From positions 1,922,001 through 1,986,000 of the forward strand of contig NC_010168.1 in the NCBI RefSeq assembly GCF_000018885.1: DNA of 64,000 bases, read 5' to 3'. The stretch comes from Renibacterium salmoninarum ATCC 33209 (lineage in GTDB: Bacteria > Actinomycetota > Actinomycetes > Actinomycetales > Micrococcaceae). How positions within the stretch are numbered: position 1 is the stretch's first letter; each line of letters begins with the position of its first letter. Below are positions 49,703-58,669 of this stretch, piece after piece. A program made the position numbers and the translations under genes. The notes under the pieces are model-generated. The model was not told the DNA's origin. It searched no databases and worked only from the letters and a program-made list of their open reading frames with translations.

Positions 49703-50731
49703 TTGCCCTTGACCCATTCAACAACGGCTGAGACTCCTACAAGCGAGCAACGCGGGTCCAAGCTGGTCCGAGTTGCCGCGGTGTGGCTTTTTGGTCTTCT
49801 TTTGAGCATTGCCGCTGCCATCATCACTATCCAGGTAGTGAATGCGAATTTATACGGGCCACAGCAGCCGGTACGCGACTATTTGCAAGCGCTTCAGGAC
49901 GGCGATGGATCGCGCGCATTGGGCTTGCTAGGTGCAAATCTGCCCAACGCCTCAGCAGCTCTACTCGATGGCCAAGCCCTCAAAACAGCCGCTGCTGGAA
50001 TTAGCGATATTCAGGTGGGAAATCCGACGACCTTGGACAATGGCCGGGTCAAGATTTCGGTGAATTTTCAAATGGCAGGCTCCGGACACAGCAGCGATTT
50101 CACCTTGGAACCGGTTGGCTCGCAATGGATCTTCTTCAATAAATGGAAGTTTGTGCCAACTTCGTTGCCGGTACTGGATGTCTCGGTAGTCAACCAGACG
50201 CAGGCCACCATCAACGGTGTTGATGTACCGATGCCAGCGGGGAAAAACACCTTTTCATTGCTCTATCCCGGCAGCTACGAGGCGGGTTACCAAGGCAAGC
50301 TCTTCACGGCGAAGCCCGGTACGGTGCTTGTTGATTCGCCGATTTCCAGGCCATCACCGGTTACTTTGGCCCCTGAGCCGTCGGCTGAATTAGTCGATCA
50401 GGTCAATAAGGCGCTCAAACAGTACACCGACCAATGCGCTCAGCAAAAGGTGCTCCGACCAAGTGGTTGCCCACTCAATTACCGGACAAACAATCGAATT
50501 ACCGGCGATATTGCTTGGACGATCGTTTCCTACCCACAAGCAGCAATTTCGGCCTACAACGGCAGCTGGGTCATTGCCCCGTTGAAGTTCAAAGCGGAAA
50601 TCAAATTCTCCGAAAAGGACAGCTTGAGCGGTGCAGCGAGCGATGTGGACAAAGTGCAAGAGTTCTTCTTTTCAGCCAAATTGAACATTAGCGGCGAAAA
50701 AGTCGAAGTAACTCCGGTAGTTCAGTACTAG
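49703..50731 (+). CDS. Single-pass membrane protein, paralogue of the product of 2761-4014
   Basis: 342 residues from a TTG at 49703, start uncertain. One transmembrane segment (VAAVWLFGLLLSIAAAIITI) is followed by an outside region: NTF2-like (VRDYLQALQDGDGSRALGLL), an FFNKWKF motif, a PEGA-like part (VNGVDVPMPAGKNTFSLLYPG-type) and a two-Cys block DQCAQQK...SGCPL. The same order is found in the product of 2761-4014, so the two are paralogues despite low identity. Function unknown; exposure on the cell surface is inferred. Confidence 0.65.
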   Translation: MPLTHSTTAETPTSEQRGSKLVRVAAVWLFGLLLSIAAAIITIQVVNANLYGPQQPVRDYLQALQDGDGSRALGLLGANLPNASAALLDGQALKTAAAGISDIQVGNPTTLDNGRVKISVNFQMAGSGHSSDFTLEPVGSQWIFFNKWKFVPTSLPVLDVSVVNQTQATINGVDVPMPAGKNTFSLLYPGSYEAGYQGKLFTAKPGTVLVDSPISRPSPVTLAPEPSAELVDQVNKALKQYTDQCAQQKVLRPSGCPLNYRTNNRITGDIAWTIVSYPQAAISAYNGSWVIAPLKFKAEIKFSEKDSLSGAASDVDKVQEFFFSAKLNISGEKVEVTPVVQY

Positions 50732-50821
50732 GCCCGCGCAGGCAAGTACGGCCAGCCTAACCTTCTTGAGGATTGCCTTCGCTTGCTATCGAGAATCAGT
50801 CAGAATAACTAGGCTAGTGTA

Positions 50822-51346
50822 ATGAGCCAATTCAACACACTTCTGCAAGAGCAAATCGGTCACGAGTTCGCTGCTTCACAGCAGTACATTGCGGTATCCG
50901 TCTGGTTCGATTCCCAGGACCTGCCGCAGCTGGCCGCTCACTTCTACAAGCAATCGCTCGAAGAGCGCAATCACGCCATGATGATGGTTCAGTACATGCT
51001 GGACCGCGACCAGGACGTCAAAATTCCTGGCATCGGCGAGATTGTGAACAACTTCAACGATGTCACTGAGCCGCTGAAACTGGCCCTAGAGCAGGAAAAG
51101 CAGGTTACTTCGCAGATCGAGAAGTTGTTCGCCACGGCCCGCACCGAAAACGACGCTCTCGGTGAGCAGTTCATGCTTTGGTTCCTCAAAGAGCAGGTCG
51201 AGGAAGTCGCCTCGATGAGCACTTTGGTCAACATCGCCGAGCGCGCAGACAGCCTTTTCGACATCGAGAACTTCATTGCCCGCGAAACCATTGGCGACGG
51301 CGGCGAGGATTCCTCAGCGCCCGAAGCCGCCGGCCGAGCGCTCTAA
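50822..51346 (+). CDS. Ferritin
   Basis: A 174-residue non-heme ferritin storing iron as ferric mineral. Di-iron centre residues are seen: E in QIGHEFAASQQY, E-x2-H in EERNHAMMM, E in LEQEKQVTSQIEK, and Q/E in FLKEQVEEV. The tail is short and acidic. Start ATG 50822. A palindrome of family B begins 33 bp past the stop and probably terminates the transcript. Intact. Confidence 0.93.
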   Translation: MSQFNTLLQEQIGHEFAASQQYIAVSVWFDSQDLPQLAAHFYKQSLEERNHAMMMVQYMLDRDQDVKIPGIGEIVNNFNDVTEPLKLALEQEKQVTSQIEKLFATARTENDALGEQFMLWFLKEQVEEVASMSTLVNIAERADSLFDIENFIARETIGDGGEDSSAPEAAGRAL

Positions 51347-51378
51347 ACCGTCACCCGCACCGCACTTCACCGCCCCGC

Positions 51379-51441
51379 CGTCGAGTGTCGACTTGTGGCT
51401 GGTTTTCTTCGGAGAAACCAGCCACAAGTCGACACTCGACG
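51379..51441. repeat. Gene-end palindrome, family B copy 2
   Basis: Arms of about 29 bp starting CGTCGAGTGTCGACTTGTGG, with one bulge (T4 against A3) and a TCGG tetraloop. The outer arms equal those at 38717-38777; the loop-proximal bases differ. It sits between ferritin and the truncated NTF2-like stub. Confidence 0.85.
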
Positions 51442-51456
51442 CGTTTAAGGGATACT

Positions 51457-51684
51457 GATGATTGGGGCCGCAAATTGAGCGGCTCCGAAGGCATCGCTAG
51501 TTGGAATTCGACCGACAACATTGGCAAACAGGCCACCTGGGAAGCGTTGTCCGTGACCGAGCAGGGTCAGGGCAAGTACCTAGTCAGCATCCGGACCGGA
51601 GGCAATGGCTATAACGGCATTAGCCCCTTCGTTTTCACGGTGCTGGATGGCAAAGTGCAGTCCATGGTGATTAGCGCTGGCTAG
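51457..51684 (+). pseudogene. NTF2/SnoaL-like fragment without N-terminus
   Basis: The 75 codons DDWGRKLSGSEGIASWN...ISPFVFTVLDGKVQSMVISAG fit the C-terminal half of an NTF2-like (SnoaL) protein, with the usual FTF-LDGKV strand pair near the end. No start or first half exists: coding sequence begins directly after the palindrome. Non-functional. Confidence 0.55.
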
Positions 51685-52099
51685 AGCCCCAGTTTCTCTA
51701 AGAATTCGCTCTCAGTTCCCAAGACATGTTCTGCGAGGAAAGCTTCCACGGTGGAGTACCACACCCGGGCGTGCTGAGGTTTGAGAATCCAGTGACCTTC
51801 GTCGGGAAAGTACAGGAATCGGTGCACTGTCTTCCCTTCCGAATCCGTCGCATCCGGTGATTCTGAGAGCAGGTCAGACCAAAGCCGGAATCCTTCGCCC
51901 ACAGTGACTCGGTAATCTTTATCGCCATGGATCACCAGCATCGGACTGACGATATTTTGCACATACGTGTTCGGGGATCGATCCGCCATCAATTCCGGCG
52001 CCATCTTCCGATTCCAGTAATGAGCGGCATCGGTCCGCTTGCTATGGCCTTCCAGCTCCCAGGAACTGGCATGCGTCACACCGGCTGTGACAACCGAAG
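51681..52099 (-). pseudogene. Prolyl-oligopeptidase (S9) C-terminal stub, cut by IS copy 2
   Basis: On the minus strand about 139 codons read from the IS edge (VVTAGVTHASSW) through MLVIHGDKDYRVTVGEGFRLW (catalytic Asp) and YFPDEGHWILKPQH (catalytic His) to the stop at 51681. This is the end of an S9-family dipeptidyl or acylaminoacyl peptidase. The nucleophile Ser and the propeller are lost at the insertion. Confidence 0.85.
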
Positions 52100-52149
52100 T
52101 GAATCGCCCCGGTGTGTCCGGAGACTTTCTTGTTTGAGAGGATCAGGAC

Positions 52150-52515
52150 ATGGCAGGGAAAACTACGACACGGTATCCGCAGGAGTTGAAGGATCGTGCG
52201 GTGCGCATGGTGGCGGAGATGGAGGGTGCATCTTCGGCGTGGGCGGCGATGCAAAAAGTTGCCCAGCTTTTGGGTGTGGGTGTGCCGGAAACGGTGCGTA
52301 AATGGGTCCGGCAAGCCGAGATCGATGTTGGTACTAGAACTGGAACAACGAGCACGGAATCGGCCGAGCTGAAACGGTTACGGCGTGAGAACGCTGAGCT
52401 GAAACGGGCGAACGCGATCCTTCGGAGTGCTTCAGCTTTTTTCGCGGTCGAACTCGACCGCCACAACACTGATCGTGAAATACATCAAGGACCATGCCGG
52501 TCACCGCGAGAATAA
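52150..52515 (+). CDS. IS3-family transposase OrfA, copy 2
   Basis: 121 residues, differing from the copy 1 protein in two places (SSAWAAM instead of SSEWAAM; RENAELK instead of RENTELK). Same helix-turn-helix and leucine-rich oligomerisation helix. The frame runs past the T6 run to RSPRE as in copy 1. Confidence 0.9.
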   Translation: MAGKTTTRYPQELKDRAVRMVAEMEGASSAWAAMQKVAQLLGVGVPETVRKWVRQAEIDVGTRTGTTSTESAELKRLRRENAELKRANAILRSASAFFAVELDRHNTDREIHQGPCRSPRE

Positions 52516-52524
52516 TGGATTGCG

Positions 52525-53415
52525 GTGGGGTGTCGAGTCGATCTGCCAGGTGCTTACTGGGACGGGGTGAAGACCACCCCGTCCACGTACTACGAATGGG
52601 TGGATAAAACACGATCTCACCGAGAACAACGTGATGAGGTGCTCAAGCCCGTGATCCAGAAGGTGTATGCCGCTAATTACGGGGTTTACGGCACCAGGAA
52701 AGTCTGGTTGGCGATGAACCGTGAAGGTGTGCCGGTGGCCAGGTGCACGGTAGAACGGCTCATGGGGTTACTTGGCATACAGGGTGCGGTCCGTGGCAAG
52801 GTCAAACGCACCACGATCAAAGACTCGAAGGCAGCCCGAGCGAAGGACTTGGTCCGCCGTGATTTCACACCAACGGCACCGGATCGGCTATGGGTAGCTG
52901 ATTTCACCTATGTTTCGACCTGGTCCGGGTGGGTCTATGTTGCCTTCGTTATCGATGCTTACTCTCGGAGGATCCTGGGCTGGTCAGCGAGTGCTTCTAT
53001 GAACACCGTGCTAGTGCTCAACGCAGTTAATCAGGCAATCTGGAGTCGTGAACGGGCCGGGGCTGAGATTTCCGGGGTGATTCATCATCACGATGCCGGG
53101 GCTCAATACGCCTCCTTGGCCTTCACCGAACGCCTGGCCCAGACCGGTATCCGCCCCTCGATCGGTTCTGTGGGTGATAGTTACGACAACGCCTTGGCGG
53201 AAACCATCAACGGGCTTTATAAGACCGAGCTGATCAAACCCGGCAAGCCCTGGCGGACTCTAGAAGAAGTCGAAATCGGCACCGCTGAATGGGCCGATTG
53301 GTACAACCACCGAAGGCTCTACCAGTACTGCGGAGACATCCCACCAGTAGAGCTAGAAAACCACTACTACAATCACTACCAGAGCACGGAAGCCGCCGAC
53401 AGGCTCATCGTCTGA
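52525..53415 (+). CDS. IS3-family transposase OrfB (DDE), copy 2
   Basis: 296 residues from GTG 52525. DDE residues are intact (WVADFTYV, HHHDAGAQY, DNALAETINGLYKTEL). DNALAE is the family consensus, whereas copy 1 has DNVLAE, so copy 2 may be closer to the active form. The N-terminal coding shift described for copy 1 is present at the same place, near 52563-52575. Confidence 0.85.
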   Translation: MGCRVDLPGAYWDGVKTTPSTYYEWVDKTRSHREQRDEVLKPVIQKVYAANYGVYGTRKVWLAMNREGVPVARCTVERLMGLLGIQGAVRGKVKRTTIKDSKAARAKDLVRRDFTPTAPDRLWVADFTYVSTWSGWVYVAFVIDAYSRRILGWSASASMNTVLVLNAVNQAIWSRERAGAEISGVIHHHDAGAQYASLAFTERLAQTGIRPSIGSVGDSYDNALAETINGLYKTELIKPGKPWRTLEEVEIGTAEWADWYNHRRLYQYCGDIPPVELENHYYNHYQSTEAADRLIV

Positions 53416-53446
53416 GAAACCCTCCGGACACGCCGGGGCGATTCAC

Positions 53447-53572
53447 TGGCTTACCGATGTCAGTGCTTCCGTAACCGCCGCTTTGGTGATTTTAGGCACC
53501 GTGATGCTGATCGACCTACGCAACCCCACGCAAAACGCTGCACCACTTTTGGTTGCTATGAAGGGCTCATAG
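53447..53572 (+). pseudogene. Hydrophobic C-terminal stub right of IS copy 2
   Basis: Directly beside the IS an open frame reads WLTDVSASVTAALVILGTVM and ends LLVAMKGS with TAG at 53570-53572, inside the palindrome. It contains one likely membrane helix. I cannot name the family. Its abrupt start at the IS edge suggests a truncated membrane-protein gene; it may also be chance. Confidence 0.3.
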
Positions 53573-53595
53573 CAACCAAAAGTGGTGCAGCGTTT
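53533..53595. repeat. Gene-end palindrome, family A copy 2
   Basis: Perfect 29-bp arms (53533-53561, 53567-53595) and a 5-nt loop, starting AAACGCTGCACCACTTTT. It lies 19 bp past the stop of the last SUF operon gene. Outer arms match copy 1 (12043-12097), while the inner stem GGTTGCTATGA differs completely. Confidence 0.85.
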
Positions 53596-53614
53596 GAGAA
53601 AGAAGGATAAAGAG

Positions 53615-53932
53615 TTAGATGTTGAAGCCGAGGGCTCGCATCTGATCTTTGCCGTCATCGGTAATTTTCTCTGGACCCCATGGCGGCATCCATACCCAGT
53701 TGATCCGCCATTCGTCGACAAGGCCGCCAAGTGTCTTTTCAACTTGCTCTTCAATGACGTCTTGCAGCGGACAGGCCGCCGTGGTCAGCGTCATATCCAG
53801 CAGCAGCGCACCGTCCTCGGCGTAGCGCAGACCGTAGAGAAGCCCCAGGTCCACCACATTGACGCCAAGCTCAGGGTCAATAACGTCGCGCAGCGCTTCT
53901 TCCAGCTCTGGCAATTCGACAGTTGCACTCAT
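53615..53932 (-). CDS. SufT-like metal-sulfur cluster assembly factor (DUF59/MIP18)
   Basis: A 105-residue MIP18-family protein: LRDVIDPELGVNVVDLGLLYGLR, MTLTTAACPLQDVIEEQV with the functional Cys, and VWMPPWGPEKITDDGK near the end. It assists maturation of Fe-S proteins. It is the last gene of the SUF operon, 9 bp after sufC. Intact. Confidence 0.9.
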   Translation of the reverse strand: MSATVELPELEEALRDVIDPELGVNVVDLGLLYGLRYAEDGALLLDMTLTTAACPLQDVIEEQVEKTLGGLVDEWRINWVWMPPWGPEKITDDGKDQMRALGFNI

Positions 53933-53941
53933 GCGATTAGC

Positions 53942-54706
53942 CTACGCCTGAGCTTCAGCAGTCAGGAAGCGATCGTAGCCTTCTTCTTCCAGACGGTCAG
54001 CCAGCTCTGGGCCACCTTCTTCAGCCACTTTGCCGTCCACAAATACGTGTACGAACTCCGGCTTGATGTAGCGCAAAATCCGGGTGTAGTGCGTGATCAG
54101 CAGCGTGCCCATGTTGCCACCCTCTTGGGCGCGGTTGACGCCTTCGGAAACAATCTTCAGCGCATCAACGTCCAGGCCGGAATCGGTTTCGTCAAGAATC
54201 GCGAACTTCGGTGCGAAAAGCTCCAGCTGAAGAATTTCGTGGCGCTTCTTTTCACCACCGGAGAAGCCTTCGTTGACGTTACGCTGGGCAAATTCGGTGT
54301 CAATGCGCAGCTGAGTCATCGCAGCCTTGACGTCTTTGGTCCAGGTCCGCAGTGCAGGCGCTTCGCCGTCAATTACGGTCTTTGCCGTGCGCAGGAAGTT
54401 GCTCATGGTGACACCGGGGATCTCCACCGGGTACTGCATGGCTAAGAACAGCCCTGCCCGTGCGCGCTCATCAACGCTCATCTCCAAGACGTTTTCACCG
54501 TCCAGGGTGATTGAGCCCGAATCCACAATGTAGCGCGGGTGACCGGCAATAGTGGAGGCCAAAGTCGACTTACCTGAGCCATTCGGGCCCATAATGGCGT
54601 GCGTTTCGCCGGTGCGAATGACCAGGCTTACGCCTTTGAGGATTTCCTTTTTGCCTTGCTCCGTCTCAATGCTGACGTGCAGGTCCTTGATTTCCAGAGT
54701 GGACAT
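53942..54706 (-). CDS. sufC: Fe-S assembly ATPase SufC
   Basis: A 254-residue ABC-type ATPase energising the SufBCD scaffold. Walker A is MGPNGSGKSTL, the signature NEGFSGGEKKRHEIL, and Walker B FAILDETDSGLD. It acts in the cytoplasm and not as a transporter. Start ATG 54706; 25 bp separate it from the Rieske gene. Intact. Confidence 0.96.
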   Translation of the reverse strand: MSTLEIKDLHVSIETEQGKKEILKGVSLVIRTGETHAIMGPNGSGKSTLASTIAGHPRYIVDSGSITLDGENVLEMSVDERARAGLFLAMQYPVEIPGVTMSNFLRTAKTVIDGEAPALRTWTKDVKAAMTQLRIDTEFAQRNVNEGFSGGEKKRHEILQLELFAPKFAILDETDSGLDVDALKIVSEGVNRAQEGGNMGTLLITHYTRILRYIKPEFVHVFVDGKVAEEGGPELADRLEEEGYDRFLTAEAQA

Positions 54707-54731
54707 GTCTTCTTCTTTCCTTAAAAAGTCT

Positions 54732-55073
54732 TTAATTAATCAGTTCGACGCCGTTGAGAATCTGGGCGATGTCCACATAGACATCCTGGCCCTCGATGCT
54801 CAAGGCGAAAACCGGAATAGGTTCGTAAGCGGGCAACGTCTGCGGTTGGCCGGAGCTGAGATCAAAGCTGGAACCATGTGCCCAGCACTCAATCGTGCAA
54901 CCTTCGACGTCACCTTCGCTGAGCGAAATCTCAGCGTGCGAGCAAGTGTCTCCGACCGCGTGCAATACGCCCTCAGAATCTTTCACAATTGCCACCGGAA
55001 CATTGTCAATCTCAACGCGCAGTGCGCTTTTTACGCCAACTTCGTACACTCGGCACACCAGCTCAGCAGCCAT
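54732..55073 (-). CDS. Rieske-type [2Fe-2S] ferredoxin in SUF operon
   Basis: A 113-residue non-heme iron oxygenase ferredoxin-like subunit. Cluster ligands are C-S-H (GDTCSHAEISLSEG) and C-W-A-H (GCTIECWAHGSSFD). Its ATG follows directly on the sufD stop with no gap. A Rieske gene in this position is common in actinobacterial SUF operons; its precise role, perhaps electron supply, is not established. Confidence 0.92.
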   Translation of the reverse strand: MAAELVCRVYEVGVKSALRVEIDNVPVAIVKDSEGVLHAVGDTCSHAEISLSEGDVEGCTIECWAHGSSFDLSSGQPQTLPAYEPIPVFALSIEGQDVYVDIAQILNGVELIN

Positions 55074-56285
55074 TTAGAGCGCCCCCGAAGCCTCGAGTTC
55101 GCGCTCCAACGCCGCAACCAGTTCTTCTTCGAGTGCGGGCACTTTGATCTTTTGGATGACCTCGTTGAGGTAGCCACGAACCACCAAACGGCGCGCATCT
55201 CGCTCAGAAATGCCACGAGCCATCAAGTAGAACAAGTGCTCATCATCGAATCGTCCAGTGGAGCTAGCGTGGCCGGCACCCTCGATCAGACCCGTCTCAA
55301 TCTCCAAGTTCGGCACTGAATCAGCGCGCGCACCGTCGGTCAGGATCAGGTTCTGGTTCTTCTCGTAGCTATCAGTGCCAATCGCCTGCTTCTGAATGAG
55401 CACATCGCCAACCCACACGGTATGTGCGCCAGCGCCCTGCAAAGCACCCTTGTAGAGCACATTGGACTTTGAGTTGGGCACGTTGTGGTCAATGAACGTC
55501 CGGTGCTCCAAGTGCTGACCGGCATCGGCAAAGTAAAGACCGAAAAGCTCGGCTTCAGCTCCCTCGCCGGCATAACGTGCATTGACATTGAGCCGAACTA
55601 TTGAGCCGCCCAAGGTGATCACTACGTGTTTGAGCTTGCCGTCCTTAGCCACGACGGCGTCGTGCTGGCCCAGGTGCTTTGCAGTGTAATCCCAGCGCTG
55701 CACGCTGACGACGGTAAGCTCGGCACCTTGACCCACAATGATCTCGGCATTGCCGTTGTGATCGGCGCTGCCGCGGTGATCCAAAATCACGACGGCGCGC
55801 GAGTTGGCACCGGCTTCAATCACATAATGTGCATTTGAGCGACGGCCTTCACCTTGCCCAGTCACTGTGACTTTGAGCGGTTCGGTGAGTTCAGCATTTT
55901 CCGGAATCCGCACATAGATTGCCTCAGCCGATTTTGCGGAGGCAATGGCCGCGGCACGATCTGCTGGTACAAGAGCGGTTCCGCGGGGCGTCTGTCCCAA
56001 GCTCAAAGCGGAACCGAGGTATCCCTCGGCCGCTTCGAAAGTGGTTTCAATGGCAGCTGGATCGGTATCAACTTCGGTGAAGAACTCAGCGAGCTTCTTC
56101 ACCGAAGTGAAGCGCCATTCCTCTTCAAGACCGCTAGGAACTTTGAAATCCGCCACGTTCTGACTAGTCAGTCGCTCGGCGCGTGAAGCCATCACTTCGG
56201 TGCCGTGGCTGTGGTGCTTGTCCACCTTGGAGTCGAGTAGGGTCTCGCCCTCTTCGCTCATTCCGGCGATAACGGGGGTGCTCAC
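55074..56285 (-). CDS. sufD: Fe-S cluster assembly protein SufD
   Basis: A 403-residue SufD subunit of the SufBCD scaffold, homologous to SufB. A right-handed beta-helix core lies in the middle (LTVVSQRWDYTAKHLGQHDA-type region). The family C-terminus reads YKGALQGAGAHTVWVGDVLIQKQA and SSTGRFDDEHLFYLMARGI. It ends right before the Rieske gene. Intact. Confidence 0.94.
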   Translation of the reverse strand: MSTPVIAGMSEEGETLLDSKVDKHHSHGTEVMASRAERLTSQNVADFKVPSGLEEEWRFTSVKKLAEFFTEVDTDPAAIETTFEAAEGYLGSALSLGQTPRGTALVPADRAAAIASAKSAEAIYVRIPENAELTEPLKVTVTGQGEGRRSNAHYVIEAGANSRAVVILDHRGSADHNGNAEIIVGQGAELTVVSVQRWDYTAKHLGQHDAVVAKDGKLKHVVITLGGSIVRLNVNARYAGEGAEAELFGLYFADAGQHLEHRTFIDHNVPNSKSNVLYKGALQGAGAHTVWVGDVLIQKQAIGTDSYEKNQNLILTDGARADSVPNLEIETGLIEGAGHASSTGRFDDEHLFYLMARGISERDARRLVVRGYLNEVIQKIKVPALEEELVAALERELEASGAL

Positions 56286-56287
56286 TA

Positions 56288-57769
56288 CTAGCCCACCGAT
56301 CCTTCCATTTGCAGTTCGATCAGCCGGTTCAGTTCTAACGCATATTCCATCGGCAGTTCGCGCGCAATTGGCTCAATAAAGCCGCGCACGATCATCGCCA
56401 TCGCCTCGTCTTCACGCATTCCGCGAGACATCAGGTAGAACAGCTGTTCTTCGCTAACCCGTGAAACGGTAGCTTCGTGGCCCATCGAGACATCGTCTTC
56501 ACGGATATCGACATAGGGATAAGTGTCCGAGCGGGAAATCGTATCCACCAGGAGCGCATCGCAGCGCACGGTGTTTGCCGAGTGCTCCGCACCTTCACGA
56601 ATCTGCACCAAACCACGGTATGCCGCACGGCCACCACCACGGGCCACCGATTTGGAGATAATCGAAGACTTAGTGTTTGGCGCGATGTGTACCATCTTCG
56701 AGCCGGTGTCCTGGTGCTGACCCTCGCCAGCGAACGCGATCGAAAGCGTCTCGCCCTTTGCGTGCTCGCCAACTAGGTAGACCGCAGGGTATTTCATCGT
56801 GACTTTGGAACCGATGTTGCCATCGATCCACTCCATGGTGGCGCCTTCGTGTGCAATCGCACGCTTGGTAACCAAGTTGTAGACGTTGTTCGACCAGTTC
56901 TGGATCGTGGTGTAACGAACGCGAGCGTTCTTCTTCACAACGATTTCCACGACAGCGGAGTGCAAAGAATCCGAGGTATAGATCGGCGCGGTACAGCCCT
57001 CGATGTAGTGCACATAGGAGCCCTCATCCGCGATGATCAGCGTCCGCTCAAACTGGCCCATGTTCTCGGTATTGATCCGGAAATAGGCTTGCAGCGGGAT
57101 TTCCACGTGTACGCCCGGCGGGACGTACACAAAGGAGCCGCCGGACCAGACCGCGGTATTCAGCGAAGCGAATTTGTTATCGCCCACCGGAATGATCGTG
57201 CCGAAATATTCCTGGAAGATCTCCGGGTGTTCTTTCAACGCGGTATCCGTGTCGAGGAAGATCACACCTTGCTGCTCAAGGTCTTCGCGAATCTGGTGGT
57301 AAACAACCTCAGACTCGTACTGAGCGGCAACGCCCGAGACCAAGCGATTGCGCTCAGCTTTCGGGATGCCCAAGCGCTCGTAAGTGTTGCGGATGTCGTC
57401 CGGCAGCTCTTCCCAGGAACCGGCCTGCTTCTCGGTGGAGCGGACGAAGTATTTGATGTTGTCGAAGTCAATGCCGGAAAGGTCCGCACCCCAGTTGGGC
57501 ATCGGCTTCCGGTCAAAGTACTTCAAGCCTTTGAGTCGCAAATCGAGCATCCACTGCGGCTCGTTCTTCTTCGAGGAAATATCCCGAACAACTTCTTCGC
57601 TCAAACCACGGCGAGCGTTGTCGCTCACTTCGTTTTTATCCGACCAGCCGAAAGCGTAGTTTCCGATGCCTTCCAGCTCCGGATTGCGTTCCAAGATGTC
57701 GGTTATCACCGTGTCGGTGGCCTCTTTCTGGGCTGTGTCTGTCTGACTGTCGGCCAGTTGATCTGTCAT
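56288..57769 (-). CDS. sufB: Fe-S cluster assembly scaffold SufB
   Basis: A 493-residue SufB scaffold on which clusters are built. Typical: [58 protein letters not shown] and the C-terminal [18 protein letters not shown]. The start ATG 57769 ([10 protein letters not shown]) shares one base with the stop of sufR (TGATG), indicating coupling. A longer upstream frame overlaps sufR and is rejected. No intein is seen. Intact. Confidence 0.95.
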   Translation of the reverse strand: MTDQLADSQTDTAQKEATDTVITDILERNPELEGIGNYAFGWSDKNEVSDNARRGLSEEVVRDISSKKNEPQWMLDLRLKGLKYFDRKPMPNWGADLSGIDFDNIKYFVRSTEKQAGSWEELPDDIRNTYERLGIPKAERNRLVSGVAAQYESEVVYHQIREDLEQQGVIFLDTDTALKEHPEIFQEYFGTIIPVGDNKFASLNTAVWSGGSFVYVPPGVHVEIPLQAYFRINTENMGQFERTLIIADEGSYVHYIEGCTAPIYTSDSLHSAVVEIVVKKNARVRYTTIQNWSNNVYNLVTKRAIAHEGATMEWIDGNIGSKVTMKYPAVYLVGEHAKGETLSIAFAGEGQHQDTGSKMVHIAPNTKSSIISKSVARGGGRAAYRGLVQIREGAEHSANTVRCDALLVDTISRSDTYPYVDIREDDVSMGHEATVSRVSEEQLFYLMSRGMREDEAMAMIVRGFIEPIARELPMEYALELNRLIELQMEGSVG

Positions 57770-58578
57770 CAGTTGCTGCCTTTCTGCAGATCGGTGGATG
57801 CGATTGATGCTGATTGCCCCGGCTCGTCTTCTTGTGGAAGTCGGCCGGTAGGAATGTGGGTTGTGCAAACGTGTCCGCCGCTGGCCAAGGTAGATAGCCG
57901 CCGGACGTCAACGCCTAACAGACGGGAAAAAGCTTCAGTTTCCGCTTCGCAGAATTCTGGGAATTCGGCTGCCAACTCCAAAGCAGGGCAGTGACCCTGG
58001 CAAAGCTGCACAGCCTGCAACGGCCCGGAGCCCAGCAACTGATTTGCCGAGGATACATAGCCATCTCCGCTGAGTGCCTCGGAGAGAATCGCGGCTCGCC
58101 GCACGACGTCGTCGCCAGCTTCGGCGAGGAGCGGCTCGTAACGCTTTTCCATCTTGGCAAACCGTTGCTCAGCGAACTCTTGAATGGCTCGCTCGCCTTT
58201 GACCTCAACCAATTGCGACAGCGCGGTCCGAGCTATCTGCAGGTAGTCATTGCCCAAGTCAGATTGGCCATGGCTGGAAAGGACGTAACGTCGCGCTGGA
58301 CGCCCGGCACCCTTGCCTGAGCCGCGAACAAGTTTAACCTCGATGACGCCGCTCTTGGCTAACTGATCAAGGTGCCGACGAACCGCGGCTGGCGTAAAAC
58401 CGAGCAAGGTACCAAGTTGGGCGGCGCTGGCTGGGCCGTGTTCCAACACCGCACTGCGAACTCTGTCTCGAGTGCGTTCATCACTTTCAATACCGGGCGG
58501 AACCGAAGTTCCGAAGGGTATTCCAAGGGCCGGCGAGGGCACGCCGGATTCCTGAGATTCAACCTTCATGGAATACAC
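57769..58578 (-). CDS. sufR: SufR-type Fe-S sensing transcriptional repressor
   Basis: About 266-269 residues. The N-terminal winged helix ([35 protein letters not shown]) is followed by a sensor domain with four Cys: LCQGHC, EFCEAE and GGHVCTTH. These can hold an Fe-S cluster, as in mycobacterial SufR (Rv1460-like). It heads the SUF operon and should repress it when clusters are plentiful. The start is GTG 58578 or ATG 58569. The -10 box is so close that the mRNA could be leaderless. Confidence 0.88.
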   Translation of the reverse strand: MYSMKVESQESGVPSPALGIPFGTSVPPGIESDERTRDRVRSAVLEHGPASAAQLGTLLGFTPAAVRRHLDQLAKSGVIEVKLVRGSGKGAGRPARRYVLSSHGQSDLGNDYLQIARTALSQLVEVKGERAIQEFAEQRFAKMEKRYEPLLAEAGDDVVRRAAILSEALSGDGYVSSANQLLGSGPLQAVQLCQGHCPALELAAEFPEFCEAETEAFSRLLGVDVRRLSTLASGGHVCTTHIPTGRLPQEDEPGQSASIASTDLQKGSN

Positions 58579-58582
58579 AACA

Positions 58583-58619
58583 CAATTATGACCTAATAGC
58601 TTCCCGTCAACTAGTTAGG
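58583..58619 (-). promoter_or_regulatory. Candidate suf operon promoter and SufR site
   Basis: On the minus strand TTGACG (58605-58610) and TAATTG (58583-58588) are 16 bp apart, immediately before the sufR start. An imperfect inverted repeat CCTAATAG/CTAGTTAGG (58592-58619) spans the -35 box, a fitting place for SufR autorepression. Weak evidence. Confidence 0.4.
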
Positions 58620-58669
58620 CGGGCCTTCCCCGGTAATTTTGGCTATATTTGTCGCGACTATTTGAGGAA

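Larger units (their letters stand above)
52100..53445 (+). mobile_element. IS3-family insertion sequence, copy 2 (IS994-like)
   Basis: 1346 bp in the same orientation as copy 1, with end repeats TGAATCGCCCCGGTG... The right end has one mismatch to the left (CACGCCGG against CACACCGG). It differs from copy 1 at few places (for example OrfB Y/H, T/A, A/V changes). Flanks AAG and CTG give no target duplication. It truncates an S9 peptidase on the left and a hydrophobic fragment on the right. Confidence 0.93.

Noticed and set aside
54552..55319. 255-codon plus-strand frame across sufC, Rieske and sufD
   Set aside because: It crosses three real minus-strand genes and their gaps; the composition is that of an antisense shadow.
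56849..57994. 381-codon plus-strand frame
   Set aside because: Antisense to sufB and the sufR end, both well supported.
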